64,000 nucleotides of DNA from contig NZ_NPDR01000001.1 of the NCBI RefSeq assembly GCF_002811765.1, positions 372,001 to 436,000 of the forward strand. The letters run 5' to 3'. Made by a program: the position numbers and the translations under genes. Positions 48,307 through 58,094 of this stretch are shown piece after piece. The notes below the pieces were generated by a model that worked only from the letters and a program-made list of their open reading frames with translations, was not told the DNA's origin and searched no databases. The stretch comes from Leptospira saintgironsiae (GTDB lineage Bacteria; Spirochaetota; Leptospiria; Leptospirales; Leptospiraceae). The number at the start of each line of letters is the position of its first letter. Position 1 is the stretch's first letter.

Positions 48307-48355
48307 ATTCTCTTTTACAAATTGTTATATTTGGTATTTTCATCTGAAAGCGCGT

Positions 48356-48369
48356 GTTGGAACTCCAAC
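48356..48369. repeat. Short palindromic repeat element
   Basis: GTTGG-AACT-CCAAC, an inverted repeat adjoining the first parS. It resembles the GTAGGA...TCCTAC element at 49561, and short TGTAGGAACTCCTACA-like palindromes are, from memory, common between Leptospira genes. Function unknown. Confidence 0.45.
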
Positions 48370-48386
48370 GTTTCACGTGAAACGTT
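48367..48386. promoter_or_regulatory. parS: parS site 1 (ParB binding)
   Basis: The core GTTTCACGTGAAAC at 48370-48383 is the bacterial parS consensus without a mismatch; palindromy extends to AACG...CGTT, 20 bases in all. The cognate parAB genes lie about 3.5 kb downstream. Confidence 0.93.
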
Positions 48387-48524
48387 TTCCTTCATAAAGA
48401 CTTTCCATCTTATATCCCGAAAGAGAAGGGGAGAGTTTTAGATCTTAGTGCTAGCGTTGGAAGAGATGCTTTTGTTTTCTCTGAAATGGGACACGCAGTC
48501 GTCGCAGTGGAACCACTTGAGTGA
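48384..48524 (+). pseudogene. Remnant of a class I SAM-dependent methyltransferase
   Basis: One frame reads NVFLHKDFPSYIPKEKGRVLDL then SASVGRDAFVFSEMGHAVVAVEPLE before a stop. This is the motif I region of a methyltransferase (normally LDLGxGxGRDAxxLAxxGHxVxAVEP); the Gly residues after LDL are changed to Ser and Ala. There is no start codon, and nothing recognisable follows the stop. The fragment sits between the two parS sites. Confidence 0.6.
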
Positions 48525-48594
48525 AGAACAAAGAAGATGTTACTTGGACTAGATTGGTCTTTCAAAAAAAGTAAGATTACTTCTTCCGGAGGAT

Positions 48595-48625
48595 ATAAAA
48601 AAGGGAGAACAGATTGCCCTCCCTT
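48595..48625 (-). terminator. Terminator of the 48.7-49.4 kb gene
   Basis: AAGGGAG at 48601-48607 pairs with CTCCCTT at 48619-48625 over an 11-base loop. Read on the minus strand the stem is followed by a T-run. The second parS lies between this stem and the stop codon, within the 3' untranslated part. Confidence 0.7.
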
Positions 48626-48630
48626 CTCTT

Positions 48631-48646
48631 CGTTTCACGTGAAACG
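48631..48646. promoter_or_regulatory. parS: parS site 2 (ParB binding)
   Basis: CGTTTCACGTGAAACG, a perfect 16-base palindrome containing the parS core, about 260 bases from site 1 and seven bases from the stop of the next gene. Confidence 0.93.
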
Positions 48647-48652
48647 CGAGGG

Positions 48653-49396
48653 TTATTTTCCGTAAACAAGCTCGTGAGTTTTTTCCACGGCCCATTTATC
48701 TCCCTGCTTGATTAAGAAAGTGAATTGTTGTAAACGATTCTCTTTATCCCAGATCAATCTATTCATTCTCTCAATCGTTCCTTGAACATTCATACGGCTC
48801 AAAAGTTTTCCGTTCGAATCGAAAGTCAGAACAGTAGATGCGGCTTGTTGTTTTTCTTCGTTGTAGATATTCTGTTGGAATAGTCCTGGCTTGTTTGGAT
48901 CCTTAACGATAGCAAATCTTTCGGTGGTCTTTACGTCCGCCCATTCAGTTTGGGCTTCCTTTATTAAACCATTTTCACCCCAAGAGATGATTGTGCATGT
49001 AAGTATATTCTTTCCGTCTTTATCAACAAGTTCGATAGAAGAAAGAACTCCTGCCTTATTATATCCGAAGTTTTTAGCTTCGAGATTCACTCCGTCTTTA
49101 TTATAGAGTTCTTCCTTTAAGATTTTTCCGTCTTTATATATGAACTTAGTGAAACCATCTGGCTTTCCGTCTTGTCCGATATAGTTTTCTTTAACTAATT
49201 TTCCGGAAGGATCATATTCATACTTCGCGGTATAGATTAAATTACCTTTGGAGTCTCTTACTAGCTCTTGGCTAGGGCCGCCCTTTTCAAAGCCTAAAAT
49301 GATCCTATCAGTATGAGACCACTTTCCAGGTGTGAAAGAATAGATCGGGCTGATGCAGAAAATGAAAACGAAAGAGAAGAATACTCTTTTTAACAT
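48653..49396 (-). CDS. Exported protein with YD/MORN-like repeats
   Basis: 247 residues. Signal peptide RVFFSFVFIFCISPIYS. The mature part consists of short beta-hairpin repeats of the type YEYDPSGKLVKENYIGQDGK, FIYKDGKILKEELYNKDG and GYNKAGVLSSIELVDKDG, as in MORN/YwqK-like or RHS-like proteins. No toxin-like C-terminus. Function unknown. Convergent with mnmG. Confidence 0.68.
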   Translation of the reverse strand: MLKRVFFSFVFIFCISPIYSFTPGKWSHTDRIILGFEKGGPSQELVRDSKGNLIYTAKYEYDPSGKLVKENYIGQDGKPDGFTKFIYKDGKILKEELYNKDGVNLEAKNFGYNKAGVLSSIELVDKDGKNILTCTIISWGENGLIKEAQTEWADVKTTERFAIVKDPNKPGLFQQNIYNEEKQQAASTVLTFDSNGKLLSRMNVQGTIERMNRLIWDKENRLQQFTFLIKQGDKWAVEKTHELVYGK

Positions 49397-49707
49397 GGAG
49401 ATTACCTCCTTCTAGACATCGACTATTTGCGTAAAATGTTAAGAGTCTTTTTAGGAAATTTGAATGGGTTTCTTCCGTAATGATACCGGATCAAGATCAG
49501 ATATTCGGGTCTTTTCTTTTTGTAGTATCTGTAAGACTCTTGGAATCTCATTTTATTTTAGTAGGAGGTCCTACATAAAATTATAACATTCCATTCACGG
49601 AATCAAAGGAAAACTCCTTGCAGAGGTGCAATGACGTAATAATTTTTTACGGGCTTCTACATCTAAAACATTAGAAGCTAATAAAGAAAGATTAGTGGAG
49701 TGGAAAT
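49397..49707. other. Intergenic region, no gene
   Basis: A 311-base divergent promoter region between the exported repeat protein and the M20 peptidase. Apart from a short palindrome at 49561-49574 I see nothing: no ORF with a start and SD, and no RNA-like structure of length. Confidence 0.5.
49561..49574. repeat. Short palindromic repeat element
   Basis: GTAGGA-GG-TCCTAC, perfect 6-bp arms. Similar in build to the GTTGG-AACT-CCAAC element at 48356. Confidence 0.45.
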
Positions 49708-51168
49708 ATGTCCCTCAAAAAAATCGGAATCACGATCCTTGCTCTTATCGCGATCTTTTTAGTTTATACGATCGCATTCACTGAAAAAGGGATCAAACCT
49801 ATCCAGCCGGAAGCAACTGTTCCGAATTTAGACTACTCTGCTCTAAGTGAAGAGGCGGCAAAAGATCTACAGACTTATATAAGGATCGCAACTATCAGAG
49901 GTAGAGAGAAAGAAGGAGCGCTCTTTTTAAAATCTGTCTTAGACAAGAGAGGGATTCCTTCTCGCATCATTGAATATCCAGGTAAGCCGGATAGAGCATC
50001 CCTTCTTGCTGAGTTAAAAGGTAAAGATACAACTAAAGAAGGTTTAATACTTACAAGTCATATCGATGTTGTAGAAGCAGATGCGAAAGACTGGGATGTT
50101 CCACCATTCTCCGGAGTAAGAAAAGGAGATAGAATTCATGGAAGAGGAGCAGTGGATGTTAAGGGTCTTGGCATCATGCAACTATATGCATTCTTACTTA
50201 TTCATGAGAAGAAGATACCACTAGAAAGAAACTTAATGTTCCTTGCGATCGCTGATGAAGAAAGTCGCTCAGAACATGGAGCTAGATTCTTAGTAGATAA
50301 ACATAAAGAAATATTTAACGGATACGAATACGTTTGGAACGAAGGTGGAACCGGATCCAAAGACATAGCGATCAAAGGTTCTAAAGTGTTTAATATTCAA
50401 CTCGCAGAAAAAGGCGCAGTGTGGTTGGACTTAAAAGCTAAATCAATTCCAGGACATGGAAGTACTCCTCCTGTATCTTATGCTGCAAAGTCCATGGTAG
50501 ATTTTTTACAAGAAGTGCAGAACATCGGAAACAAAACGATGATCAAGGATGAGACTGCTGCATTCTTTTATTCACTTGGAGGAATCAGTAATTTTCCTGA
50601 CTCGTTTGTGTTAAAAAGATCTAGGAACCCAGTACTTTTTATTATCTTAAAAGGTGTGATCAATTCCAACAGACATCTTAGAGCAATGACTAGGAACACT
50701 GTGAGCTTAACTGGTATAGATAGTCATCCAATCGGAATGAATGTGATCACTTCAGAGACAACTGGTTCTTTAGACATTCGTATTCTTCCAGGACAAGATG
50801 AGAAAAAGATCTTTGAAGAAGTAAAAGCACTAGGAGAGAAGTACGGAGTTGAAGTAAGTGCTCGTCACTTGGAGTCTGGAAGTATTTCTCCAATGGATGG
50901 ATTATTATTTAGAGTTCTTGCTGGTACTGTGACTGCAGTTGAACCGGGATCAATCGCTACTCCATTCTTATCACCAGGAACAACTGACAGTTCTTATCTC
51001 AGACAAATTGGATTAAAATGTTACGGACTTATTCCCGCATTACTTTCCTCGGAAGAGATAGATGGTATTCATGGTAAGAATGAGAGCATGAGTGTTCCTC
51101 AGCTCAAGATGGGAATTGAAATTTTATTCAAGTCCATCATAGAATATAATCACCAAGTCGCAAAGTAG
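49708..51168 (+). CDS. M20-family metallopeptidase, membrane-anchored
   Basis: 486 residues. An N-terminal helix ([19 protein letters not shown]) anchors it outside the cytoplasm. M20 signatures: [15 protein letters not shown] (metal His and catalytic Asp), [15 protein letters not shown] (bridging Asp), [15 protein letters not shown] (general base and metal Glu), a dimerisation domain, and GTTDSSYL for the last part of the metal site. Resembles carboxypeptidase S / PM20D1-type enzymes. Substrate unknown. One base before rsmG, so co-transcribed with it. Confidence 0.87.
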   Translation: MSLKKIGITILALIAIFLVYTIAFTEKGIKPIQPEATVPNLDYSALSEEAAKDLQTYIRIATIRGREKEGALFLKSVLDKRGIPSRIIEYPGKPDRASLLAELKGKDTTKEGLILTSHIDVVEADAKDWDVPPFSGVRKGDRIHGRGAVDVKGLGIMQLYAFLLIHEKKIPLERNLMFLAIADEESRSEHGARFLVDKHKEIFNGYEYVWNEGGTGSKDIAIKGSKVFNIQLAEKGAVWLDLKAKSIPGHGSTPPVSYAAKSMVDFLQEVQNIGNKTMIKDETAAFFYSLGGISNFPDSFVLKRSRNPVLFIILKGVINSNRHLRAMTRNTVSLTGIDSHPIGMNVITSETTGSLDIRILPGQDEKKIFEEVKALGEKYGVEVSARHLESGSISPMDGLLFRVLAGTVTAVEPGSIATPFLSPGTTDSSYLRQIGLKCYGLIPALLSSEEIDGIHGKNESMSVPQLKMGIEILFKSIIEYNHQVAK

Positions 51169-51169
51169 A

Positions 51170-51961
51170 ATGACAGAAACAGAGACAAGCCATCCGGAAT
51201 TCAATCATGATCCGGATGGGATCCAAGCCGCGGTAAAATATAGATTCCCAAAAGACGCAGAGCAGATTCTTCCCTTATTTGATTGGGAACTTGTCTCTTT
51301 ATTCTTATCCTTCCTGAAAGAAAAGAACCAAGCAGGTGGCTTTTTTTCTAAAAGAGATACAAACGAGATCTTAGATCGTCATGTTCTTGAATCAATCTTT
51401 CATATTTATAAGATCCAAATTACGCTCGGATCGTTTAACAAGATGAAGGTGGGGGATGCGGGAACGGGTCCAGGCATACCAGGTTTCTTCTTTCGTTGTT
51501 TAGTAGAGAAGGAAAGGCCTAAGATAGTTCTATTAGATTCACAAAGAAGAAAACTCTCACACACCGAAACGTTTGTGAAAGAAAACAAGATTGCTGGTGT
51601 TGATTTCCTTTTTGCAAGAGCGGAGGACTGGAAAACTGACTGGAATTTGGGTGTTTCTAGGGGATTTGTGCCCTATCCTTGGAGTGCAGAAGTCTTAAGT
51701 AGATGTATTATAAAAGGAGGATATTATGTCCCCTTTATAGGGAAAGACGAGTTCGATGCAAAGAATGAAAAGAAGATCTTAACTGATAGTGGCTTTGAAG
51801 TTCAGAAGACTGTACTTTTACCAGAACTTGAATTTTTAGGCATGCGACATATTAAAGTCTTGAAAAAGGTCGGATCGGCAAGGCAAGGTATTCCTAGAGC
51901 TTGGAAGCTCCTCGAGAAGGAGAGCAAAGAATTCTATGGGAAAGATCGTATCCATCAGTAA
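51170..51961 (+). CDS. rsmG: 16S rRNA (guanine-527-N7) methyltransferase, RsmG-like
   Basis: 263 residues, somewhat longer than usual. SAM motif [15 protein letters not shown] corresponds to the VGSGAGFPGIPLA block of Rsm[14 protein letters not shown] and the later RAEDW and [15 protein letters not shown] follow the family order. Divergent, so substrate specificity is inferred partly from its place before parA. Its 3' end overlaps parA by 26 bases. Confidence 0.8.
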   Translation: MTETETSHPEFNHDPDGIQAAVKYRFPKDAEQILPLFDWELVSLFLSFLKEKNQAGGFFSKRDTNEILDRHVLESIFHIYKIQITLGSFNKMKVGDAGTGPGIPGFFFRCLVEKERPKIVLLDSQRRKLSHTETFVKENKIAGVDFLFARAEDWKTDWNLGVSRGFVPYPWSAEVLSRCIIKGGYYVPFIGKDEFDAKNEKKILTDSGFEVQKTVLLPELEFLGMRHIKVLKKVGSARQGIPRAWKLLEKESKEFYGKDRIHQ

Positions 51962-52697
51962 TCAAAAAGGCGGCGTAGGCAAGACTACTACCTCCATCAA
52001 TCTTGCAGCAAATCTAGCTGAGATTGGTAAAAAAGTTTTAATCGTAGATTTTGATCCACAAGGTAACTCAGGATCCGGTTTAGGGTTCGAGATTAACACT
52101 CTCCAAAATACTTCTTATGAACTTTTGATCGGAGAATCTTCCGCAGCAGAATGTATCAAAAGAACTGATATTGAAAATCTTCATATCATTCCTTCCAATA
52201 TTAATTTGTCAGGTGCAGAAGCTGATTTATTGGGAGAAGAAAATCGTGAGTATCGTTTAAAAGATGCGATTGGACATTTGAGAACTGAGTATGATTATAT
52301 ACTCATCGATTGTCCTCCTTCTCTCGGTGTTCTAACTCTTAATGCATTATCTGCGGCTGATAGCGTGATGATCACTCTCCAAACTGAATATTTCGCTTTG
52401 GAAGGATTAACTCAGTTAATGAAGATCATTTCTTTGGTTCAGGAAAAATTAAACCCTTCTCTCGAACTCGAGGGTGTGCTTCTGACAATGTTCGATAAGA
52501 GAACTAATCTCGCACAACAAGTGGCAGAAGACGTTAAGTCTTATTTTAAAGAAAAAGTATATACTACTGTTATTCCTAGAAACATTAAACTTTCCGAAGC
52601 TCCGTCTTTCGGTAAGTCCATTCTTTCTTATGATCCTGATGGGATCGGGGCACAAAGTTACAGAAGTCTAGCATTAGAAGTAGCTGGTAAAAATTAA
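51936..52697 (+). CDS. parA: Chromosome partitioning ATPase ParA
   Basis: 253 residues (Soj type, without N-terminal HTH). Deviant Walker [52 protein letters not shown] and the C-terminal [10 protein letters not shown]. Moves ParB-parS complexes. Overlaps rsmG and touches parB. Confidence 0.96.
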   Translation: MGKIVSISNQKGGVGKTTTSINLAANLAEIGKKVLIVDFDPQGNSGSGLGFEINTLQNTSYELLIGESSAAECIKRTDIENLHIIPSNINLSGAEADLLGEENREYRLKDAIGHLRTEYDYILIDCPPSLGVLTLNALSAADSVMITLQTEYFALEGLTQLMKIISLVQEKLNPSLELEGVLLTMFDKRTNLAQQVAEDVKSYFKEKVYTTVIPRNIKLSEAPSFGKSILSYDPDGIGAQSYRSLALEVAGKN

Positions 52698-53578
52698 TGA
52701 GTGCTAGCGCAAAACCGAAAGCATTAGGAAGGGGACTCGGGAATTTAATTCCTGTGTCGGAGGAAAGATCTTTTAAGGAAGCAGGTGGAGAAGGTTCACT
52801 CAAAGAAGTAAAACTTTCTGAGATCCGTCCGAATCCTGATCAACCAAGAAGAACTTTTAATGAAGAATCTTTGCGCGAACTTGCTGAGACGATTAAGGCT
52901 CACGGAGTTATCCAACCGATCGTAGTTAAGGATACTGGTTCTGGATACGAGATCATCTCTGGTGAAAGAAGATACCGTGCATGTAAAATTGCAGGCTTCG
53001 TAAAAATCCCAGTAGTAGTTAAAAAAGCAAATGTCCAACAAACTTTGGAAATGGCTCTTATTGAAAATATCCAAAGAGAAAATCTAAATCCTATCGAAGA
53101 GGCTTTGGCTTACAAAACTCTTTCTGAAAAATCTGGATTAAAGATTACTGATATTGCATCTCGAGTTGGTAAGAACAGAGCGACTGTTTCTAATTTAATT
53201 CGTCTTTTACAATTGCCTGATTCGGTCATGGATTTGGTTAAGAATGGTAGAATATCTGAAGGTCATGCAAGGCCACTTCTATCGATTGCCGATCGTAAAA
53301 AATCAGAACAACTTGCGTACCAAATTGCAGAGAAAGGCCTAACAGTTCGTCAGGTCGAAGATATCGTTGCAAATCTAACCGAAGAAGCTCCAGTTAGAGA
53401 GAAGAAAAAATCCAAACGTAAAGAAGTAGATATTGTAGAACTTGAGAACAAGTTCCGTAAAAAATATTCTATGAAAGTGGATATCACTCATAATTCTTCT
53501 TCTGGAAAAGGAAAACTCAGTGTTGCTTATCCAAGTTTGGATGCTTTACAAAAAGTTTTAGATGCCCTAGGCTTATAA
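52697..53578 (+). CDS. parB: Chromosome partitioning protein ParB
   Basis: 293 residues. The CTPase/N-terminal domain has [27 protein letters not shown] and the [13 protein letters not shown] motif, then the HTH ([22 protein letters not shown]) that reads parS, and a C-terminal dimerisation domain. Two consensus parS sites lie 4-4.5 kb upstream. Confidence 0.95.
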   Translation: MSASAKPKALGRGLGNLIPVSEERSFKEAGGEGSLKEVKLSEIRPNPDQPRRTFNEESLRELAETIKAHGVIQPIVVKDTGSGYEIISGERRYRACKIAGFVKIPVVVKKANVQQTLEMALIENIQRENLNPIEEALAYKTLSEKSGLKITDIASRVGKNRATVSNLIRLLQLPDSVMDLVKNGRISEGHARPLLSIADRKKSEQLAYQIAEKGLTVRQVEDIVANLTEEAPVREKKKSKRKEVDIVELENKFRKKYSMKVDITHNSSSGKGKLSVAYPSLDALQKVLDALGL

Positions 53579-53613
53579 AGCCGTCGAAGAATATTGGTTA
53601 TCAAAAATAGCCT

Positions 53614-54039
53614 ATGAGCACAAACGATCAGGACTTCTATTATACTCTAAGAGTTCGTTATTCCGAGATAGATGCACAAGCAGTAGTATTCAACGCTCAT
53701 TATCTTACGTACTTTGATACTGCTCTGAATGAGTACATGAGATTTCTAAAATATGATTATAAGGGCGAATTAGAGAAGAATGGACTAGACTTCGTAGTCA
53801 CTCGCTCACTGATAGAATACAAATCACCTGCAAGATTCGACGAAGAACTAAAAGTTTATGTGAAAGCAAGAGAGATTAGACCTGTAAGTATCCTTTGGAA
53901 TATTCAGATCAGAAAAGTATCTGACGATACATTAGTTTGTACTGGAGAATTGACTTGGGCGTTTTTGTTGCTGGAATCTAGAAAACCCGCAAAACTTCCC
54001 GATGTGTTTAAGAACTTAGGTTCTAAGGCACTATCTTAA
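53614..54039 (+). CDS. Acyl-CoA thioesterase (4HBT/YbgC type)
   Basis: 141 residues. Hot-dog fold with the YbgC/FadM signature YSEIDAQAVVFNAHYLTYFDTA, containing the catalytic Asp. Downstream of parB by 35 bases and convergent, with a four-base overlap, to the YaaR-like gene. Substrate unknown. Confidence 0.85.
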   Translation: MSTNDQDFYYTLRVRYSEIDAQAVVFNAHYLTYFDTALNEYMRFLKYDYKGELEKNGLDFVVTRSLIEYKSPARFDEELKVYVKAREIRPVSILWNIQIRKVSDDTLVCTGELTWAFLLLESRKPAKLPDVFKNLGSKALS

Positions 54040-54542
54040 TTCATCAGGTCTACTAATAGACCTCGAATATCTTCCATTCTTTTCATCAGATCAAAAGTAG
54101 AATTTTCAGGATGAATGATAAAGTCTGCTAGAGTTTGGATCTTATCATCTACAACTTGAATTACTTGGTAAACTTTCTCAGAGCCGCCGCGGACTCTGGT
54201 GCGCAAAGTTTCTAAACTTGTATTTCTATCTAGGACTTCTTTCAAGATCCCTTGAACTATTCTTTTATAAACTTCTAGATTGGCATAAGTAGGAGATTTT
54301 AAAAAATTTCTCTCTGCGTCCGGAAGATCTCTCAGTAATGAATTTAGATCTCTTGTTCTTTCTTGGTTATAAGGAAGTAGATGTTCTACTAAATCAAAAA
54401 ATTCACTTTTAGAATCAGGTATCTGAGAATCGGATACCGAACTAGGAACAGGTTGGTATATAGAAGCATTTAGAGAAAGACCGAAGTCTCTTTTTTTACG
54501 TGATTCTGTGCGAGGGTCTTTTTGCTGAGATTGGATCTTCAA
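54036..54542 (-). CDS. YaaR-like (DUF327) protein
   Basis: 168 residues. The end of the protein matches the YaaR pattern: DLNSLLRDLPDAERNFLKS, LEVYKRIVQGILKEVLDR, VYQVIQVVDDKIQTLADFI and RMEDIRGLLVDLMN. Function of the family is unknown. The start is a TTG overlapping the bactofilin stop (TTGA). Third gene in the M23-bactofilin-YaaR unit, so a link to cell shape is inferred. Confidence 0.68.
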   Translation of the reverse strand: MKIQSQQKDPRTESRKKRDFGLSLNASIYQPVPSSVSDSQIPDSKSEFFDLVEHLLPYNQERTRDLNSLLRDLPDAERNFLKSPTYANLEVYKRIVQGILKEVLDRNTSLETLRTRVRGGSEKVYQVIQVVDDKIQTLADFIIHPENSTFDLMKRMEDIRGLLVDLMN

Positions 54543-54886
54543 TGAGTGGTCGGGTTAATCTTACAATTTCCCTCGAATTGTACTCCCTCTTCCATAACTA
54601 CCTTTGGAGTGATGATATCACCTTTCATACGGCAGCTTGCGAGCAGAGTCACTCGTTCCGACGCGAATATATTCCCATTAATTTCACCGCCGGCAACGAC
54701 AATACGAGCTTTAATATCCGTATCGACGATTCCGGTCTTTCCGATTAGGACTTTTCCGTCGGTTTTTATGGTTCCCCTAAAAATACCGTCAATACGTAGA
54801 AGTCCGGAAAGTTTGAAGTCTCCGCTGAATTCGGCGCCTTCGCCGATGATACTATTTACTGCTAATTGCTCTTCTGTATGGGCCAT
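54539..54886 (-). CDS. Bactofilin (polymer-forming cytoskeletal protein)
   Basis: 115 residues. Right-handed beta-helix with the bactofilin repeats: SIIGEGAEFSGDFKLSGLLR, IDGIFRGTIKTDGKVLIGKT, GIVDTDIKARIVVAGGEING, NIFASERVTLLASCRMKGDI. Short termini, as in small bactofilins. Bactofilins shape cells by placing peptidoglycan enzymes, in line with the upstream M23-like gene, with which it overlaps by one base. I recall bactofilins influencing helical shape in Leptospira; homology to that one is not shown here. Confidence 0.92.
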   Translation of the reverse strand: MAHTEEQLAVNSIIGEGAEFSGDFKLSGLLRIDGIFRGTIKTDGKVLIGKTGIVDTDIKARIVVAGGEINGNIFASERVTLLASCRMKGDIITPKVVMEEGVQFEGNCKINPTTH

Positions 54887-55884
54887 CAGTCTTGGATCTG
54901 GTTCAAGAATGCAAAAGGATCGATCGCTCTGGTGCCCACATGAATTTCATAATGAAGACTATACTGAGGACTGTTTTCCGATTTTCCTACGAAGCCTAAT
55001 ACTTCGTTCTTGGAAATTTGCTGATTCGCTTTCACTTTTACACGATCAAGATTTGAGTAAATCGTTTTCCAACCGAATTTGTGAGCTACTTTTACAAAGT
55101 ATCCAGTATTACGGGTGTATCCAATCTCGTAGACAGTTCCAGGAGCAGTTGCAACTACTTCTGAACCAGCGAAAGCACCAATATCTAAACCATTATTAAA
55201 GTCTCTACGAGCAGTAATTGGATTCAGATATTCTCCGTAAGGATAAAGAACATATCCTTTTACCGGCCAAATGGACGGGGTTTGACGGATTAGATTTTTA
55301 CGTTTTTTTAATATACTTATGATTTCTTGAGTAAGTTCATTCGCTACTTTAAGATTGTGAACATCTTCTTTCAGTCTGAAAACTTCTGCACCTGGTGCTA
55401 AATTTTTATCGGAACCAAGAGCAAGTTTTTCTGCTCCGCCAATTCCTTTTGCAACCTTGGAATTATCTCCAGTTAATCTTCCGTAAAGTGCGCCCACGTG
55501 GTTGTGATAGTATTCAACGTGTTCATGAAGACTGTTGATCTCTTCCTTCATTTTTGCGGACTGACGAATGAAGTCTTGGTTAGATAAGTTTAACTCGGTA
55601 AGTTGGTGAATAGATCCTGAATGACTAAGAACGTTGATAGAGCTGATAAGAAGAAGAACCAAAATTGTTCCGATGAAGATAGTGATCGCTCTGTAAGAGA
55701 TATGAAAATTGATCGTTTTTTGTTCGGAGTGAGGGATCACCATGACGGTGAGACGTTCTTTACCTTTCTTATTCCAATTTGCTATTTTGATATCTAGCTT
55801 AAGCTTCAGATCTTGGTATTTATATCTGAGCCTATAATAAAGTAGTGCAAGATAGGATTTTAGATTCAAGCTATTATGTCCCAA
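54886..55884 (-). CDS. Membrane-anchored LytM/M23-like protein with altered active site
   Basis: 332 residues. One transmembrane helix (about residues 70-90, [19 protein letters not shown]) after a basic cytoplasmic N-terminus, a coiled-coil region with [19 protein letters not shown], and a C-terminal LytM domain ([40 protein letters not shown]). The HxxxD zinc motif reads NNGLD (His to Asn) and the HxH motif reads SLH (first His to Ser). Two of four active-site positions are thus lost, so it is probably not an active endopeptidase. First in the bactofilin unit. Confidence 0.87.
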   Translation of the reverse strand: MGHNSLNLKSYLALLYYRLRYKYQDLKLKLDIKIANWNKKGKERLTVMVIPHSEQKTINFHISYRAITIFIGTILVLLLISSINVLSHSGSIHQLTELNLSNQDFIRQSAKMKEEINSLHEHVEYYHNHVGALYGRLTGDNSKVAKGIGGAEKLALGSDKNLAPGAEVFRLKEDVHNLKVANELTQEIISILKKRKNLIRQTPSIWPVKGYVLYPYGEYLNPITARRDFNNGLDIGAFAGSEVVATAPGTVYEIGYTRNTGYFVKVAHKFGWKTIYSNLDRVKVKANQQISKNEVLGFVGKSENSPQYSLHYEIHVGTRAIDPFAFLNQIQD

Positions 55885-55988
55885 ACCAACGAGTTTTCCC
55901 GTTCCGTAGTTATGCTGTAAGGATTCTAAAAAATTCTCTTTTCAGTCAATACAAATCATGAAAACTGCCTTTTAAAAGCCGTTTTCAT

Positions 55989-56795
55989 ATGTACACCATC
56001 ATCGACACTCACTGCCACTTAGATATAATACAAGAGCAAGGGCAGGATATTGCAGAATCTCTAAAAAAAGCAAAAGAATCCGGTATAAAAAAGATCGTCC
56101 AGATCGGTATCGACCTTGAGAGTTCAATTAGAGCGAAAGGTTTATCTGAAAAATTTTCAGATGAAGAGATAGAGATATTTTATTCAATCGGTTGCCATCC
56201 AACTGAAACTCATGAATTTCCAAAAAAAGAAGAAATTTTGACACTAGTCAAAGAAAACGTGACGGATAAAAAGTTATCTGCTATTGGAGAGATCGGATTA
56301 GATTATTATCACGATGCTTCAACTAAGGCGTATCAGGCGGACGTGCTTCATTCTTTCTTAGAAGCTTCTGGTCAGTATTCCCTTCCTGTAGTAATCCATT
56401 CAAGAGATGCGGCAGAAGATACAGTATCTATTTTAAAAGAGCATAGAGACAAGGCATTTGGAGTGATCCATTGTTTTACTTATGATTATCCAACAGCAAA
56501 GAAGTTAGTAGATCTAGGATATTATATTTCCTTTTCGGGAATTGTTGCATTTAAGAATGCAAGAGATATCCAGGAAGCAGCCGAAAAACTTCCACTAGAA
56601 AGTATGTTGATAGAAACAGATGCACCGTTTCTTGCACCCCCACCTTTTCGTGGAAAAAGAAACGAACCATCTTATACTAAATTTGTTTTAGAAAAAATGT
56701 TTTCTCTTAGAAAAGAATCAAACTCAGAAGTAGAAAAAACTTTGTATAATAATTCCTTAAAATTCACGCAAAGGAAGGCGTATCATCATGATTGA
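55989..56795 (+). CDS. tatD: TatD-family metal-dependent hydrolase
   Basis: 268 residues. TIM-barrel DNase/hydrolase with TatD signatures [29 protein letters not shown] and [21 protein letters not shown]. Overlaps serS by eight bases. Confidence 0.9.
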   Translation: MYTIIDTHCHLDIIQEQGQDIAESLKKAKESGIKKIVQIGIDLESSIRAKGLSEKFSDEEIEIFYSIGCHPTETHEFPKKEEILTLVKENVTDKKLSAIGEIGLDYYHDASTKAYQADVLHSFLEASGQYSLPVVIHSRDAAEDTVSILKEHRDKAFGVIHCFTYDYPTAKKLVDLGYYISFSGIVAFKNARDIQEAAEKLPLESMLIETDAPFLAPPPFRGKRNEPSYTKFVLEKMFSLRKESNSEVEKTLYNNSLKFTQRKAYHHD

Positions 56796-58041
56796 TCTGA
56801 AATATATTACCGATAACACAGAAGAATTAAAATCCAATCTGGAACTGAGAGGTTTTAAAGATCTCGCGGTTTTGGACCAACTTGCAGATATCATCCAAAA
56901 GAAAAAAGTTCTCCAAAAGGAAGCAGATGTATTCCGTGAAGAAAGGAATAAAGCAAGTAAAGAGATCGGAAAAGTAAAACAAGCAGGCGGAGATATTGCA
57001 GCTGCTTCTGCCGCAGTAAAAGAGATCGGAGATAAGATCAAAAAGATAGAAGATGATCTTGAATCTCTCGAATCTAAACTACTGGAAATCAATTTAGGTC
57101 TTCCTAATATTCTAGATAAAGACGTTCCTGTAGGAAAAAACGAACACGATAATAAAGTTTTGTACGAAGTAGGAGAAGTTCGAGACTATAAATTTACTCC
57201 TAAACCTCATTTCGAATTGGGAGAGGCATTAGGCTGGTTCAATTTTGAGAAGGGAACAAAACTCGCGGGTGCAAGAGCTTACACATATTTTGGCCTTGGT
57301 GCTAAATTAGAAAGAGCGCTTGCAAATCTTATGCTCGAAACTCATACCACCGAGCATGGTTATACAGAAGTTTGGGTGCCAGTCATGGTAAACGACGAAT
57401 GTATGACTACTACAGGACAATATCCTAAATTTAAGGATGAGTATTATAGATTAGAAAGAGATGAGCTCAATCTAATTCCTACTGCAGAAGTTCCTTTAAC
57501 GAATTTATATAGGGATGAAATCATTCCGGAAGCTTCTCTGCCTATTTCTATCACTGCTCATACTTCTTGTTTCAGAAGAGAAGCAGGTTCTTATGGAAAA
57601 GATACAAGAGGTCTGGTTCGAGTTCACCAATTCCAAAAAGTAGAACTTGTGAAATTTGCTCGTCCTGAAGACTCGGAAGAAGAGCATAAAAAGATGCTTT
57701 CTCATGCGGAGAATATCCTGAAAAAATTAGGGATCCGATACAGAGTGATGTTATTATGCAGCGGGGATATTTCGGCCGCTTCTTCTAAAACTTATGATTT
57801 AGAAGTTTGGATGCCTGGTTTGAATCGTTGGATGGAAATTTCTTCTGTTTCTAACTTCAAAGATTTTCAAGCAAGACGTGGTAAGATCCGCTACAAATCC
57901 AAAGAAGGCAAAAACCAATTGGTCCATACATTGAACGGTTCCGGTTTGGCGATAGGCAGGACCTTGGCTGCTGTTATAGAAACTTATCAAAAAGAAGATG
58001 GAACTATCGAGTTCCCAGAAGCTTTGAAAAAATATCTCTGA
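56788..58041 (+). CDS. serS: Seryl-tRNA synthetase
   Basis: 417 residues. Class II synthetase. N-terminal coiled-coil arm ([20 protein letters not shown]) and class motifs: motif 2 [20 protein letters not shown], and motif 3 [28 protein letters not shown] binds serine. Start ATG lies inside tatD, so translation is coupled. Confidence 0.95.
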   Translation: MIDLKYITDNTEELKSNLELRGFKDLAVLDQLADIIQKKKVLQKEADVFREERNKASKEIGKVKQAGGDIAAASAAVKEIGDKIKKIEDDLESLESKLLEINLGLPNILDKDVPVGKNEHDNKVLYEVGEVRDYKFTPKPHFELGEALGWFNFEKGTKLAGARAYTYFGLGAKLERALANLMLETHTTEHGYTEVWVPVMVNDECMTTTGQYPKFKDEYYRLERDELNLIPTAEVPLTNLYRDEIIPEASLPISITAHTSCFRREAGSYGKDTRGLVRVHQFQKVELVKFARPEDSEEEHKKMLSHAENILKKLGIRYRVMLLCSGDISAASSKTYDLEVWMPGLNRWMEISSVSNFKDFQARRGKIRYKSKEGKNQLVHTLNGSGLAIGRTLAAVIETYQKEDGTIEFPEALKKYL

Positions 58042-58094
58042 TTTTTTCTCCGAAAAAGTATCAGGTTTTTCACTAAAAGACAGATAGTTAGAGT

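Noticed and set aside
54546..55199. A 217-codon open frame on the plus strand opposite bactofilin and the LytM-like gene
   Set aside because: It is the antisense shadow of two well-supported overlapping genes; its translation has no recognisable motif and it lacks a ribosome binding site.
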